Of a stretch of DNA of 64,000 nt, positions 37,121 through 47,063 are shown piece after piece. The DNA is from Alteromonas aestuariivivens. Lineage in GTDB: Bacteria > Pseudomonadota > Gammaproteobacteria > Enterobacterales > Alteromonadaceae. Position numbers and translations under genes: made by a program. The DNA is taken from assembly GCF_003367475.1 (NCBI RefSeq), contig NZ_QRHA01000006.1, forward strand, positions 124,001 to 188,000, given 5' to 3'. Within the stretch, counting starts at the first letter, position 1. Every line of letters begins with the position of its first letter. The notes under the pieces are model-generated. The model had not been told where the DNA came from, did no database searches, and saw only the letters and a program-made list of their open reading frames with translations.

Positions 37121-37131
37121 TAATATTATTT
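37121..37131 (+). promoter_or_regulatory. Candidate operator before tkt (TAATATTATTT)
   Basis: This 11-mer occurs 18 bases before the tkt ATG and again exactly at 40336-40346 before araB. A TATAAT overlaps it (37119-37124) and could be the -10. A regulator bound here would block transcription. Its AT-rich nature means chance recurrence is possible. Confidence 0.4.
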
Positions 37132-37148
37132 AGCAAGTGAATGAATTT

Positions 37149-39146
37149 ATGTCTATGACCTCCTCAAAATCCGCCAATGCCATCCGCATGCTGGCGGTAG
37201 ACGCAGTACAAAAAGCCAATTCAGGGCACCCCGGTGCCCCTATGGGTATGGCGGACATTGCTACGGTTCTGTGGCAAAACTTTTACCGTCATAACCCTAC
37301 CGATCCCAAATGGGCAAACCGTGACCGATTTGTGTTGTCGAATGGTCATGGGTCGATGCTGCAATATGCACTCTTGCATTTGAGCGGATATGACCTGGGC
37401 ATTGATGATCTGAAACAGTTTCGTCAGTTGCACTCCAAAACACCCGGCCACCCGGAATACGGTTACACCGACGGTGTTGAAACCACAACCGGGCCTTTGG
37501 GGGCTGGTATTGCCAATGCTGTGGGGATGGCCATAGCGGAGAAAACCCTGGCTGCACAATTCAACAAGCCCGAGTTTGATCTAGTTGATCACTACACCTA
37601 CTGCTTCCTGGGCGACGGCTGTCTTATGGAAGGTATCTCCCATGAAGCCTGTTCACTGGCTGGAACCCTCAAGCTGGGCAAACTGATAGCGTTCTGGGAC
37701 GACAACGGCATTTCCATTGACGGTCATGTTGAAGGCTGGTTTACCGATGATACCGCCAAGCGCTTTGAATCATACGGCTGGCACGTGATCCGAAATATCG
37801 ACGGGCACAATGTCAACGACATCACTGCGGCCATTGAACTGGCCCAATCGGTTGAAGACAAACCCACCCTGATTTGCTGTAAAACGCTGATTGGTTTTGG
37901 TTCACCCAACAAATCGGGCAGCCACGATTGTCACGGCTCTCCTCTGGGTGACGCAGAAATTGCCGAGGTGCGTAAAGCATTGGACTGGGATTATGCTCCA
38001 TTTGAAATTCCAGCGGATGTATACGAAGAATGGGATTGCAAAGCCAAAGGCCAATCTTTGCAGCAGCAGTGGCAGGATTTGTTCGCTGAGTATGCTGAGG
38101 CGTACCCACAGGAAGCCAAGGAATTTACCCGCCGGGTTATCAAGCAGGAATTACCTGCTGATTTCAATGCCAAGGCCGACGCGTTTGTTCGTGCTTGCCA
38201 GGCAGACATGAAAGATATGGCGACCCGCAAAGCCTCACAGGATTCAATTGCGTTTTTTGCCAATCAGTTACCGGAACTTATGGGCGGTTCGGCTGATCTG
38301 GCCGGTTCCAACCTGACATTGTGGCCTGAAGCAAAAGGTATTCAGGAAGCCGAAGACGGCAACTACATTTTCTACGGTGTGCGTGAATTCGGTATGAGTG
38401 CGATCATGAACGGTATTGCACTGCACGGTGGTTTCATTCCTTTTGGTGCCACTTTCCTGATGTTTATGGAATATGCCCGCAATGCCGTGCGCATGGCCTC
38501 ACTGATGAAAGCCAAAAACATTTTCGTTTATACCCATGACTCTATTGGTCAGGGGGAAGACGGGCCAACTCACCAGCCGATTGAGCAAATTGCCAACCTG
38601 CGTATGACGCCGAATCTGACTACCTGGCGCCCTTGTGATGCGGCAGAGGCGGCGGAAGCCTGGCGTCAAGCTCTGATTAAGCAAACCGGCCCGAGTGCCC
38701 TAGTGTTTACCCGTCAGGGAACCAAAGCACTGGAGCGCAGTGAGTCACAGCTTAAAGATGTCGCCAAAGGCGGTTATATTCTGAAAGACTGCAATGGTGC
38801 TGCTGAGCTGATCATCATCGCAACCGGTTCTGAAGTGGCTCTGGCGGTGGACGCAGCCAATGCCTTGGCTGAAGAAGGGCGCCGGGTGCGTGTGGTTTCC
38901 ATGCCCAGCACCAATCAGTTTGATGCCCAGAGCAAAGAGTATCGTTTGTCGGTGCTGCCGGCCGACGTTCCAAAACTGGCTGTTGAAGCTGCGCACTCGG
39001 ATTTCTGGTACAAGTACGTTGGTCTGGAAGGCGATGTAGTGGGTTTGACGACCTTCGGTGAATCGGCTCCGGGTGGAGTGCTGATGAAGCACTTTGGTTT
39101 CACCGCAGAGAATGTGGTCGCAAAGGCCAAGGCCCTGTTGGGTTAA
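37149..39146 (+). CDS. tkt: Transketolase
   Basis: A thiamine-diphosphate enzyme of the pentose phosphate pathway that moves two-carbon units between sugar phosphates. [19 protein letters not shown] opens the protein, [13 protein letters not shown] carries the ThDP/Mg2+ motif, and [15 protein letters not shown] is the transketolase signature. From the ATG at 37149 it is 665 residues; a GTG at 37137 and an ATG at 37155 are alternatives and no clear ribosome binding site decides. A strong terminator follows. It is convergent with tal and just upstream of the arabinose operon. Confidence 0.96.
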   Translation: MSMTSSKSANAIRMLAVDAVQKANSGHPGAPMGMADIATVLWQNFYRHNPTDPKWANRDRFVLSNGHGSMLQYALLHLSGYDLGIDDLKQFRQLHSKTPGHPEYGYTDGVETTTGPLGAGIANAVGMAIAEKTLAAQFNKPEFDLVDHYTYCFLGDGCLMEGISHEACSLAGTLKLGKLIAFWDDNGISIDGHVEGWFTDDTAKRFESYGWHVIRNIDGHNVNDITAAIELAQSVEDKPTLICCKTLIGFGSPNKSGSHDCHGSPLGDAEIAEVRKALDWDYAPFEIPADVYEEWDCKAKGQSLQQQWQDLFAEYAEAYPQEAKEFTRRVIKQELPADFNAKADAFVRACQADMKDMATRKASQDSIAFFANQLPELMGGSADLAGSNLTLWPEAKGIQEAEDGNYIFYGVREFGMSAIMNGIALHGGFIPFGATFLMFMEYARNAVRMASLMKAKNIFVYTHDSIGQGEDGPTHQPIEQIANLRMTPNLTTWRPCDAAEAAEAWRQALIKQTGPSALVFTRQGTKALERSESQLKDVAKGGYILKDCNGAAELIIIATGSEVALAVDAANALAEEGRRVRVVSMPSTNQFDAQSKEYRLSVLPADVPKLAVEAAHSDFWYKYVGLEGDVVGLTTFGESAPGGVLMKHFGFTAENVVAKAKALLG

Positions 39147-39170
39147 GCATTATAAACGGTTAATTTCAAA

Positions 39171-39195
39171 GGCACCCTGCGGGGTGCCTTTTTTG
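39171..39195 (+). terminator. Terminator after tkt
   Basis: GGCACCC pairs with GGGTGCC around a 4-base loop, followed by TTTTTTG. It starts 24 bases after the tkt stop. Confidence 0.92.
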
Positions 39196-39264
39196 TTTTT
39201 ATGTAGTGTTTGGTGTGAGCGGATTATATTTGCAGAGGGAAGAACTCCCCCTGCACTGAGGCAA

Positions 39265-40215
39265 TCAGGCCATTTCCGTTAGCAAGGCTTCAAGTTTTTC
39301 CTGGTCAATCGCGAACTGGCGAATGCCTTCGCCTAATTTGTCGGTTGCCATAACGTCCTGATTCATTTCCCAGCGGAATTCCGCTTCTGTGAGTACAGAA
39401 GGAGCGGGTTTGACTTCACCAGTTGCATTAAGCATGCGAGGCAATGGCGCTTGTGTACTGGCCAGTTCATCAAGCAACGCCGGGCTGATGGTGAGGCGAT
39501 CGCAACCTGCCAGATGTTGAATTTCACCGATATTGCGGAAGCTGGCTCCCATCACTACGGTTTTGAAACCGTGCTCCTTAAAGAAGCGGTAAATGCTTTG
39601 TACCGATAGTACCCCCGGGTCATTTGCTCCACTGAAGTCTTCCTGAGGCTGCCGCGCCTTGTACCAGTCCAGAATGCGGCCTACAAACGGTGAAATTAAA
39701 AACACTCCCGCTTCTGCACAGGCCCGGGCCTGGGCAAACGAGAACAGCAGAGTGACGTTACAACGGATCCCCTGATGTTCGAGAATTCGGGCAGCCTGAA
39801 TCCCTTCCCAGGTGGCCGCGATTTTAATCAGTACCCGCGAAGTATCGATGCCCTGCTGGCGATACAACTCGATCAGGTGCTGGGCTTTTTCTACCGTTGC
39901 CATGGTATCGAAGGACAAGCGGGCGTCCACTTCGGTGGAAACCAACCCGGGTACCTGCTCCATCAGTTTACTGCCAATCAGTACCGCCAGTTTGTCTGCT
40001 GCAACACGGCCAATGTTTCGGTCGGTTGAGTGAGCGCGAGCCCAGTCTATCGCTTCTTGCCCTAGGCTGCGGTACTTCTTAATTTGAATGGCTTTCAGAA
40101 GCAGGGAAGGGTTGGTAGTTGCGTCCTGTGGTTTGTATGTGGCAATCGCTTCAAAGTCACCGGTGTCGGCAACGACGGTGGTCATGGCTTTCAATTGGTC
40201 TAGTTGGTTTGTCAT
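39265..40215 (-). CDS. tal: Transaldolase
   Basis: It transfers the dihydroxyacetone unit between sedoheptulose-7-phosphate and glyceraldehyde-3-phosphate. [24 protein letters not shown] is the family start, [17 protein letters not shown] contains the Schiff-base Lys, and [11 protein letters not shown] follows. It is 316 residues, E. coli TalB type. It is divergent from araB across a 229-base region that holds the candidate operators and may be co-regulated. With tkt it carries arabinose carbon to central metabolism. Confidence 0.96.
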   Translation of the reverse strand: MTNQLDQLKAMTTVVADTGDFEAIATYKPQDATTNPSLLLKAIQIKKYRSLGQEAIDWARAHSTDRNIGRVAADKLAVLIGSKLMEQVPGLVSTEVDARLSFDTMATVEKAQHLIELYRQQGIDTSRVLIKIAATWEGIQAARILEHQGIRCNVTLLFSFAQARACAEAGVFLISPFVGRILDWYKARQPQEDFSGANDPGVLSVQSIYRFFKEHGFKTVVMGASFRNIGEIQHLAGCDRLTISPALLDELASTQAPLPRMLNATGEVKPAPSVLTEAEFRWEMNQDVMATDKLGEGIRQFAIDQEKLEALLTEMA

Positions 40216-40335
40216 AGTCGTTTTCCGTTGTCAAAAAAGCTCCGCCTGTGCACTGCCCGGCAGAAGTGTCAATTTGATGCAAAGTTGTTGTGCCAACCTG
40301 CATTGCGAGAGGTGATCCAAACGAGCCCTCTCCAT

Positions 40336-40355
40336 TAATATTATTTTTATATTAC
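40336..40355. promoter_or_regulatory. Candidate operator in the tal-araB intergenic region
   Basis: A 20-base AT-rich dyad. TAATATTATTT at 40336-40346 is identical to the tkt-upstream word. TTTTATATTAC at 40345-40355 is the exact complement of the word GTAATATAAAA before galM (45060-45070). It lies directly upstream of the predicted araB -35 element. Confidence 0.45.
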
Positions 40356-40356
40356 C

Positions 40357-40386
40357 TTTACAAAGCAACATTATTGATATTATCAT
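40357..40386 (+). promoter_or_regulatory. Predicted promoter of araBDA
   Basis: TTTACA (40357-40362) and TATCAT (40381-40386) are separated by 18 bases and lie 59 bases before the araB ATG. It is adjacent to the candidate operator. Confidence 0.45.
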
Positions 40387-40444
40387 ACAATTAAAGGCAA
40401 TAGCCAATCTGTGTTTATAACGACAACAAATTTTGAAGGTATTT

Positions 40445-42103
40445 ATGTCTCGATACACTTTGGGACTGGATTATGGTTCGGATTCAGTAAGAGCACTGCT
40501 GGTGGATGTAACCAGCGGCGCTGAGCTCGCAAGTCACATGGTCAACTATCCCCGCTGGGAAAAGGGGTTGTATTGTGAGCCCGGCCAGGATCAGTATCGC
40601 CAGCATCCTTTGGATTACACGGAAAGCCTGATTGAGGTGGTAAACGGGCTTTGGAGCAACGTACCTGCCAATACGGCCAGCCAGGTTGTCGGCATGAGCT
40701 TCGATACGACCGGTTCTACCCCGGTGCCGGTTAACCGCGAGGGTACTCCCCTGGCACTGACGGAAGAATTCGCTGAAAACCCCAATGCCATGTTCGTGCT
40801 TTGGAAGGATCACACCGCAATTCAGGAAGCCGGTGAAATCACCGTGGCTGCCAACAACAATGACGTCAACTATCTCTCCCATATGGGCGGAATTTACTCT
40901 TCCGAATGGTATTGGGCCAAAGCGCTTCACATATTCCGTACCGATGCCGCGGTGAAAGAGGCAACCTACAGCTGGGTTGAACATTGTGACTGGATGACCG
41001 CACTAATGTGTGGCAAGACCCACCCGGCTGATTTTGTACTGGGGCGGTGCGCAGCAGGACACAAAATGATGTGGAACGAGCTGTGGGGAGGCTTCCCGCC
41101 TAACCAGTTTTTTACCTCTATTGACCCTCTGCTGGATGGGTTGGTTGATACGCTGAACCCTAATACCCAGCCGAGTGATCAGGCCGCCGGTACGCTTACG
41201 GCTGAATGGGCGCAAAAACTCGGCTTGCCGGAAGGGATAGTTGTGGGCTACGGTGCGTTCGACTGCCATATGGGCGCGGTTGCGGCCAGAGTGAGACCGG
41301 GTGTGCTTACCAAGGTGATGGGCACCTCCACTTGTGACATTACGGTCACTTCCGCCCAACAACTGGGCGACACCTGTGTTAAAGGCATTTGTGGTCAGGT
41401 AGACGGCTCTGTAATTCCTGGTCTGGTTGGCCTCGAAGCTGGCCAGTCAGCTTTTGGCGATCTTTACGCCTGGTTTAAGAATGTGGTGTTGTGGCCAACC
41501 CGTCAGTTGCTTTCAGAACTGACAGACAGCGGTCAGTTGGCTCTGGTAGAGCGCATTGAAGAAACTACCTTGCAGCGTCTCTCCCATGCGGCGGATTTGG
41601 TCACCCCAAAACCGACGGATGCCGTGGCGCTGGACTGGGTCAATGGGCGCCGCACACCGGATGCCGACCAAAGTGTGTCGATGGCACTTGCCGGCATCAA
41701 AATGGGTACTGATGCCCCCCGCCTGTTCAAGGCACTGGTGGAAGCCACAGCGTTTGGCGCCCGGGCCATTACTGAGCGTTTTCGGGATGAAGGTGTGCCC
41801 ATCGAATCGGTGGTGGTTATTGGCGGCATTTCAAAGAAATCTGACTACGTCATGCAGACCTGTGCGGATGTATGGAATTGCCCCATCGACGTACTTGAAA
41901 GCGATCAGAGTTGTGCCCTGGGTGCGGCCATAATGGCTGCGGTTGCGGCGGGTGAGTACGACTCTGTTGCCGCAGCGCAGGAGGTTATGGCTTCACCTGT
42001 GTGCAAACAGTACCTGCCTAATTCCGATCGGGTTGAAATATACAACAGCCTGTATTCCCGATATCAGACCCTTGGTGGCTACGTCAGTGGAGGCAAGCCA
42101 TGA
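40445..42103 (+). CDS. araB: Ribulokinase AraB
   Basis: It phosphorylates L-ribulose to L-ribulose-5-phosphate. FGGY-kinase fold: GLDYGSDSVRALLVD (ATP loop, residue about 5), SFDTTGSTPVP, GAFDCHMGAVAARV with the catalytic Asp, and VVIGGISKKSDYVMQTCADV at the C-terminal ATP site. The ATG at 40445 has GAAGG at good spacing. It is 552 residues, typical. The first gene of araB-araD-araA, it overlaps araD by 4 bases. Confidence 0.96.
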   Translation: MSRYTLGLDYGSDSVRALLVDVTSGAELASHMVNYPRWEKGLYCEPGQDQYRQHPLDYTESLIEVVNGLWSNVPANTASQVVGMSFDTTGSTPVPVNREGTPLALTEEFAENPNAMFVLWKDHTAIQEAGEITVAANNNDVNYLSHMGGIYSSEWYWAKALHIFRTDAAVKEATYSWVEHCDWMTALMCGKTHPADFVLGRCAAGHKMMWNELWGGFPPNQFFTSIDPLLDGLVDTLNPNTQPSDQAAGTLTAEWAQKLGLPEGIVVGYGAFDCHMGAVAARVRPGVLTKVMGTSTCDITVTSAQQLGDTCVKGICGQVDGSVIPGLVGLEAGQSAFGDLYAWFKNVVLWPTRQLLSELTDSGQLALVERIEETTLQRLSHAADLVTPKPTDAVALDWVNGRRTPDADQSVSMALAGIKMGTDAPRLFKALVEATAFGARAITERFRDEGVPIESVVVIGGISKKSDYVMQTCADVWNCPIDVLESDQSCALGAAIMAAVAAGEYDSVAAAQEVMASPVCKQYLPNSDRVEIYNSLYSRYQTLGGYVSGGKP

Positions 42104-42792
42104 GTTACAAAGAATTAAAACGTCAGGTGTTTGAGGCCAACATGGAGCTTCAGCGCCGAAATTTGGTTATCTATACGTTTGGCAACGTATCACAGGTCGA
42201 CCGCGAAAAAGGTGTGGTGGCGATCAAGCCAAGCGGCGTGTCTTACGAGTCCATGAAGCCGGAAGACATCGTGATTGTGGATCTGGAAAATAAAATCGTG
42301 GAGGGAACCATGCGGCCCTCATCGGATACCAAAACCCACACCCATCTTTATCGCAAGTTTGAATCCATTGGTGGAGTTACCCATACGCACTCTACCTATG
42401 CGACGGCCTGGGCACAGGCAAAGCAAAGCATTCCGTGCCTGGGAACCACCCATGCTGATTACGTGCATGGTGACATCACTTGTACGCGGGAACTGACCGA
42501 CGAGCAAATTAACGGTGACTATGAAGAGGAAACCGGAGTACAGATTGCGGATGCGTATACCGACCGGGATCCAATGGCAGCGCCCATGGTGATAGTGGCA
42601 GGTCATGCGCCTTTTACTTGGGGAAAAGATGCAGCCCAATCGGTGTATCACGCTGCGTTGCTGGAAGAAATTGCACGAATGGCTTATCTCACCCGCACTC
42701 TGGTGCCAGGTGCTGCGCCGCTGAACCAGGCCATTCTGGATAAACATTATTTACGCAAACACGGCAAAAACGCTTATTACGGACAGAGCTGA
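42100..42792 (+). CDS. araD: L-ribulose-5-phosphate 4-epimerase AraD
   Basis: A class II aldolase-like zinc enzyme that epimerises L-ribulose-5-phosphate to D-xylulose-5-phosphate. THTHSTYATAWAQ and the later GHAPFTWG carry the zinc histidines, and GTTHADYVHGDI is a family stretch. It is 230 residues. It starts within the araB stop codon (4-base overlap) and lies 36 bases before araA. Confidence 0.96.
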   Translation: MSYKELKRQVFEANMELQRRNLVIYTFGNVSQVDREKGVVAIKPSGVSYESMKPEDIVIVDLENKIVEGTMRPSSDTKTHTHLYRKFESIGGVTHTHSTYATAWAQAKQSIPCLGTTHADYVHGDITCTRELTDEQINGDYEEETGVQIADAYTDRDPMAAPMVIVAGHAPFTWGKDAAQSVYHAALLEEIARMAYLTRTLVPGAAPLNQAILDKHYLRKHGKNAYYGQS

Positions 42793-42828
42793 ACCGACGG
42801 CGTACAACATTTTTTTGAGGACTAGATT

Positions 42829-44331
42829 ATGACGACTGCAAATAAAGAAGTCTGGTTTGTTACCGGGTCACAGCATCTGTATGGCCCCAGAGTATTGGAA
42901 GAAGTGGCTGGCAACAGCCAGGCATTGACTGCTGGCCTTAACGAAACCGGTAAGCTTCCGGTAAAGGTAGTTTACAAAGACACAGTAAAGAGCGCTGCGG
43001 AAATTCACCATGTATGCCAACAGGCCAATAGTGACAAAAACTGCGTAGGCCTGATCCTATGGATGCACACTTTTTCTCCGGCCAAAATGTGGATTGCCGG
43101 CCTGACTGAGCTTCGCAAGCCATGGTTGCACCTGCATACCCAGTTTAACGCAGGGCTTCCGTGGAATGACATCAACATGAATTACATGAATACCCACCAG
43201 TCCGCTCACGGTGACCGGGAGTTTGGATTTATTGGTACCCGTATGCGCAAAGAGCGCAAAGTGGTGGTGGGTCACTGGCAGCGCCCGGAGGTGATCTCCC
43301 AAATCGACGGCTGGTGCCGTGCCGCTTTGGGCTGGGCAGAAAGCCAGTCACTGAAAATAGTCCGTTTTGGCGACAACATGCGCAATGTAGCAGTCACTGA
43401 GGGTGACAAGGTTGCTGCACAAATTGCCTTTGGTTACGAAGTGCACGCGTATGGATTGCAAGATCTGGCTGACGTTGTGAACGAGGTGAGTTCAGGTGAT
43501 GTGGCAGCGCAGATCGATGCTTACCATCAGGATTACGACGTTTCCGATTCGCTCACATCTGAAGATTACAACCGTGACCGGCTGGAGAAAGAAGCGCGCC
43601 TTGAAATTGGTATGGAACGCTTTATGACCGATGGCGGCTTTGCGGCATTCACCAACTGTTTTGAAAACCTTGCAGGCCTGACCGGACTGCCGGGCTTGGC
43701 AACGCAACGACTGATGGCCAAAGGTTTTGGTTATGGTGGTGAAGGTGACTGGAAAACTGCCGCCATGGTGCGCATTTTGAAAGTGATGGGCCAGGGGCGT
43801 GAGGGTGGAACCTCCTTTATGGAAGATTACACCTACAACCTGACTCCGGAGGTTGACCAGGTACTGGGCGCTCACATGCTGGAAGTGTGCCCATCCATTT
43901 CTGCGGCCAAGCCAAAGCTGGAAATTGCACACCATACCATTGGGGTGAAATGTGACGTACCGCGCCTGCTGTTCTCAGCCAAAACCGGCCCGGCAATCAA
44001 TGTCTCTCCAATTGACATGGGGAACCGCTTCCGCATCCTTATCAACGAGGTAGAAGCGGTTGAGCCTCCGGCGAGTACGCCCAATCTGCCGGTAGCTTCG
44101 GCGTTGTGGGAACCAAAACCGGATCTTAAAACCGCTGCGGCGGCCTGGATCCATGCCGGGGGGGCGCACCACACCGCGTACACCCAGGCGGTTACCACCG
44201 AGATGGTTGAAGACTTTGCAGAAATGGCGGGAGTGGAGACCGTGGTCATTGATGACGACACCAACATTCGCGCCCTGAAGGCTGAGTTGCGCTACAACGC
44301 TGCTTACTACCACCTTAAACAGGGCGTTTAA
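42829..44331 (+). CDS. araA: L-arabinose isomerase AraA
   Basis: It converts L-arabinose to L-ribulose, and is metal-dependent. [11 protein letters not shown] opens the protein. The catalytic metal site residues are in [23 protein letters not shown] (Glu) and [23 protein letters not shown] (His). It is 500 residues, typical. It ends the araBDA unit; a long hairpin follows in the gap before the phosphatase. No arabinose transporter is within the window. Confidence 0.97.
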   Translation: MTTANKEVWFVTGSQHLYGPRVLEEVAGNSQALTAGLNETGKLPVKVVYKDTVKSAAEIHHVCQQANSDKNCVGLILWMHTFSPAKMWIAGLTELRKPWLHLHTQFNAGLPWNDINMNYMNTHQSAHGDREFGFIGTRMRKERKVVVGHWQRPEVISQIDGWCRAALGWAESQSLKIVRFGDNMRNVAVTEGDKVAAQIAFGYEVHAYGLQDLADVVNEVSSGDVAAQIDAYHQDYDVSDSLTSEDYNRDRLEKEARLEIGMERFMTDGGFAAFTNCFENLAGLTGLPGLATQRLMAKGFGYGGEGDWKTAAMVRILKVMGQGREGGTSFMEDYTYNLTPEVDQVLGAHMLEVCPSISAAKPKLEIAHHTIGVKCDVPRLLFSAKTGPAINVSPIDMGNRFRILINEVEAVEPPASTPNLPVASALWEPKPDLKTAAAAWIHAGGAHHTAYTQAVTTEMVEDFAEMAGVETVVIDDDTNIRALKAELRYNAAYYHLKQGV

Positions 44332-44350
44332 TTTTTAGCTTGCTCTGAAG

Positions 44351-44396
44351 GGCCGACCCCATAGTACACTGAATGTTCATTGCTGTGGGGTTGGCC
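44351..44396 (+). other. Long hairpin between araA and the phosphatase gene
   Basis: A 14-bp stem with two or three weak or G-U pairs (GGCCGACCCCATAG with CTGTGGGGTTGGCC) encloses an 18-base loop. No T-tract follows (AAAATTCC), so it is not a classical terminator. It may stabilise the araBDA mRNA 3' end or limit read-through. Confidence 0.55.
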
Positions 44397-44443
44397 AAAA
44401 TTCCAATCTCACACCTGCACGCATTTTTAACCAGGAGTGAACA

Positions 44444-45028
44444 ATGCTCGACCTTGGCCGCTACAAAGGCATCATATTTGATATGGACGGAACCCTGATT
44501 GACTCCATGGGTTCACACATTGAAGCCTGGGAGCAAACCTGTCTGCATTACGGATATCCCTTTGATGAAGCCTATATGCATGGGCTGGGTGGTGTCCCAA
44601 CCCAGAAGACAGCAGAAATACTCAATCAAAAGTTTGGCCTGAACCATGATCCCAGAGACGTTGCGGTGTACAAACGCCTTGTTTGGGAGAGCATGGATCA
44701 CACCCCTACTTTAATCGACGAAACTTACCAGCTATTTTGCCACTATCGGCCATCCAAGCAGATTGCCATAGGGACGGGCGCCGAGCGCCCTCACGCCGAA
44801 CATTTACTCCAACATCACGATCTACTGGATAAACTCGATGCACTGGTAACTGCCACAGATGTAACCCACGGCAAACCCCACCCGGAGACCTTTGTTACTG
44901 CGGCGCAGGAGATGGGGCTTCAACCTTCAGAGTGCATTGTGTTCGAGGATACTGAAATCGGATTTCAGGCGGCGCAAAGCGCCGGAATGGATTGCATTCT
45001 GGTTAGAAATGGCCGCATTCAAAAATAA
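44444..45028 (+). CDS. HAD-family sugar phosphatase (YqaB-like)
   Basis: A 194-residue HAD phosphatase with motif I FDMDGTLIDS, motif II GTGAE, GKPHPETF (motif III Lys) and FEDTEIGFQAAQSAGMD (motif IV). The length and order match E. coli YqaB, which acts on fructose-1-phosphate and 6-phosphogluconate. With araBDA upstream, a role in removing stray sugar phosphates is plausible. It may share the araBDA transcript past the hairpin, or have its own promoter. Confidence 0.88.
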   Translation: MLDLGRYKGIIFDMDGTLIDSMGSHIEAWEQTCLHYGYPFDEAYMHGLGGVPTQKTAEILNQKFGLNHDPRDVAVYKRLVWESMDHTPTLIDETYQLFCHYRPSKQIAIGTGAERPHAEHLLQHHDLLDKLDALVTATDVTHGKPHPETFVTAAQEMGLQPSECIVFEDTEIGFQAAQSAGMDCILVRNGRIQK

Positions 45029-45059
45029 TCAATGACTGCTTGCTTTTACCTATAATAAA

Positions 45060-45070
45060 GTAATATAAAA
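45060..45070 (+). promoter_or_regulatory. Candidate operator before the aldose epimerase (GTAATATAAAA)
   Basis: An exact complement of this 11-mer occurs at 40345-40355 before araB. It lies 31 bases before the ATG in an AT-rich stretch. Confidence 0.35.
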
Positions 45071-45100
45071 GTATAAATATTGTTAGGTAAAGGTTGCGTC

Positions 45101-46312
45101 ATGGAATATGTGTTGATGGGTGAAAGGCAAATGCCTGTTCGATATCAGAAATTGAATCGCATTCTGATTCAACGGTTTAAGGGGGCGGTGGTTTCTCTTA
45201 TACTCGTGCTTTTTCCTTTTATGGTAATTGCGGAACAAGGATCAAGCATGTCAAACCTCCCCTCGGCGACAATGCAACTGTATGGCAAGTTAGCGGATGC
45301 AACTCCGGTCAATAAAGTGATACTGACAAACCGTCATGGAATCGAAGTGGAAGTGATCAGTTACGGCGGTATTATCACCCGTCTGCTCACTCCCGACGCC
45401 AACGGAGAGCTGGGCAATATCGTACTGGGAATGGATAACCTGCAGGATTACGTAGACGCCAGTCCGTATTTTGGTGCCATTATAGGCAGGTATGGCAACC
45501 GTATTGCCAGTGGGCGTTTTAGTCTCAACGGAACAGAATACAGTCTGGTCGCCAACAACGGCGACAACTCACTGCACGGCGGATTGCAGGGCTTTGACAA
45601 AAAGGTCTGGAACATGGTGCCCTTCACCACCGAACACAGTGCAGGAGTGGTGCTGACATTAACCAGTCCTGATGGCGATCAGGGTTTCCCGGGCACGCTG
45701 AAGACGAAAGTGACCTATACGCTGACCGACAGTAACACGCTCGACATGCAGTTTTTTGCAACAACCGATAAGCCAACCATAGTAAACCTCACCCAGCACA
45801 CCTATTTCAATTTGGCGGGTAAAGGTGACATTCTGGGCCACATACTCGAAATTCCAGCCGAAGCCATTACGCCAGTCGACGAAGGCTTGATCCCTACCGG
45901 TGAACTGCTGGCGGTTGCTGGAACTCCGTTCGATTTTCGTGAGCCAAAAACCATCGGTCAGGATATTGATGCCGATCACCAGCAGCTGAAATATGGGAAT
46001 GGGTATGATCACAACTATGTGCTGAAAGACGTGGCCGATAAAGCTCTGATCGAAGGTGCGAAGGTTTTTGAACCTGATACAGGAAGAACTCTGACCTTAC
46101 TGACCAAAGAACCTTCAATGCAGTTTTATTCCGGAAATTTCCTGGATGGCAGCAGTTCGCAATCCGGCCGCAGTCATGAGTTCCGTAATGCGTTCTGCCT
46201 GGAGCCCCAGCACGCGCCGGATTCACCCAATCAACCGGCCTTTCCGAGTGTTACGCTGTTACCCGGAGAGGTATATTCAACCCAAATCGTTTATCAGTTT
46301 GGAACCCGATAG
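45101..46312 (+). CDS. Exported aldose 1-epimerase (mutarotase)
   Basis: A 403-residue galactose-mutarotase family enzyme that interconverts sugar anomers. A hydrophobic segment (VVSLILVLFPFMVIA) about 30 residues in is a signal peptide, so it acts in the periplasm or outside. The catalytic domain (about 65-400) shows YGGIITRLLTPD, GRYGNRIASGRF, NLTQHTYFNLAG with the catalytic His, and GYDHNYVL. The ATG at 45101 has AAAGG upstream; an ATG at 45131 would give a more usual N-region. It is inferred to act on released arabinose or galactose. Confidence 0.88.
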   Translation: MEYVLMGERQMPVRYQKLNRILIQRFKGAVVSLILVLFPFMVIAEQGSSMSNLPSATMQLYGKLADATPVNKVILTNRHGIEVEVISYGGIITRLLTPDANGELGNIVLGMDNLQDYVDASPYFGAIIGRYGNRIASGRFSLNGTEYSLVANNGDNSLHGGLQGFDKKVWNMVPFTTEHSAGVVLTLTSPDGDQGFPGTLKTKVTYTLTDSNTLDMQFFATTDKPTIVNLTQHTYFNLAGKGDILGHILEIPAEAITPVDEGLIPTGELLAVAGTPFDFREPKTIGQDIDADHQQLKYGNGYDHNYVLKDVADKALIEGAKVFEPDTGRTLTLLTKEPSMQFYSGNFLDGSSSQSGRSHEFRNAFCLEPQHAPDSPNQPAFPSVTLLPGEVYSTQIVYQFGTR

Positions 46313-46327
46313 CAGGGACAGTTAGCG

Positions 46328-46364
46328 AAAGCCCGTGCTGGCAAAGATCAGTCAACGGGCTTTT
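46328..46364 (+). terminator. Terminator after the aldose epimerase gene
   Basis: AAAGCCCGT pairs with ACGGGCTTT and is followed by TTTG; the loop is 18 bases. The right arm lies in the last codons of the convergent lipoprotein gene. Confidence 0.7.
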
Positions 46365-46959
46365 GTGATCCCAAAGCTGTGCCCTCACACTCCTGGCGAT
46401 ACGCGTTCGCTATGCGCTGTAATGCCGAGTCTATAGCACCTTTCATGACATTCACCACGCTCTCGGTTTCACCCGATTCGTCAGTAGTCGTATGCTGACC
46501 CCGAAACAGGCGTGGATCGGAGAACCGGGTCGCATTTGGGCCTCGATAGCGGGCTTCAAACACCACATTGGCTGATAAATTATTCTGCACAGCATGTAAG
46601 TAGGTTCTGGTCAGGGACAGTTGCAGTGCTGCTCCCTGATAGTCATACTGAGGTTCTATTTCAGCACGAACCAGGCCAGTTTGTATCCATTGCTCTATCA
46701 TAGAGGCATCGATACTGAAACTATCCTGCCCCAGGGTCTTGGTATGCCGTTGATCAACAAATTCATTCAGATGCAAAGTACACAGACGCGCTGCAGTGGT
46801 CTGCGCAGGCATCAGCGCCTGTGGTACGGCATGTTGAGTTTGCTGGTAAGACGTATCAAGCTGGCAGCCTGTTAACACGGCGCAGATGCTCAGTGTCAGT
46901 AACAACATAGTGCGGCTGAAATGGAAAGGGTTTGGACACAGCGGATTGTGAGTGTTCAT
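46348..46959 (-). CDS. Putative lipoprotein, unknown function
   Basis: A 203-residue protein whose signal ends VLTGC, a lipobox. The mature part (about 175 residues) has SFSIDASMIEQWIQTGLVRAEI and NNLSANVVFEARYRG, vaguely like the YajG/ABC-auxiliary fold, but I do not assign it. I take the ATG at 46959, with GGGAA 5 bases upstream, over one at 46974. It is convergent with the epimerase gene and shares its terminator region. Confidence 0.72.
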   Translation of the reverse strand: MNTHNPLCPNPFHFSRTMLLLTLSICAVLTGCQLDTSYQQTQHAVPQALMPAQTTAARLCTLHLNEFVDQRHTKTLGQDSFSIDASMIEQWIQTGLVRAEIEPQYDYQGAALQLSLTRTYLHAVQNNLSANVVFEARYRGPNATRFSDPRLFRGQHTTTDESGETESVVNVMKGAIDSALQRIANAYRQECEGTALGSQKPVD

Positions 46960-47063
46960 GTTGTTCCCTGACATGAGTTTACTTAGTCGGTCCGTGCGTA
47001 TTCTATATCAGCCGCTTTATCTGCAACAATGATTGAAAAGCAAACCGCCAACAAGGATGTCCT

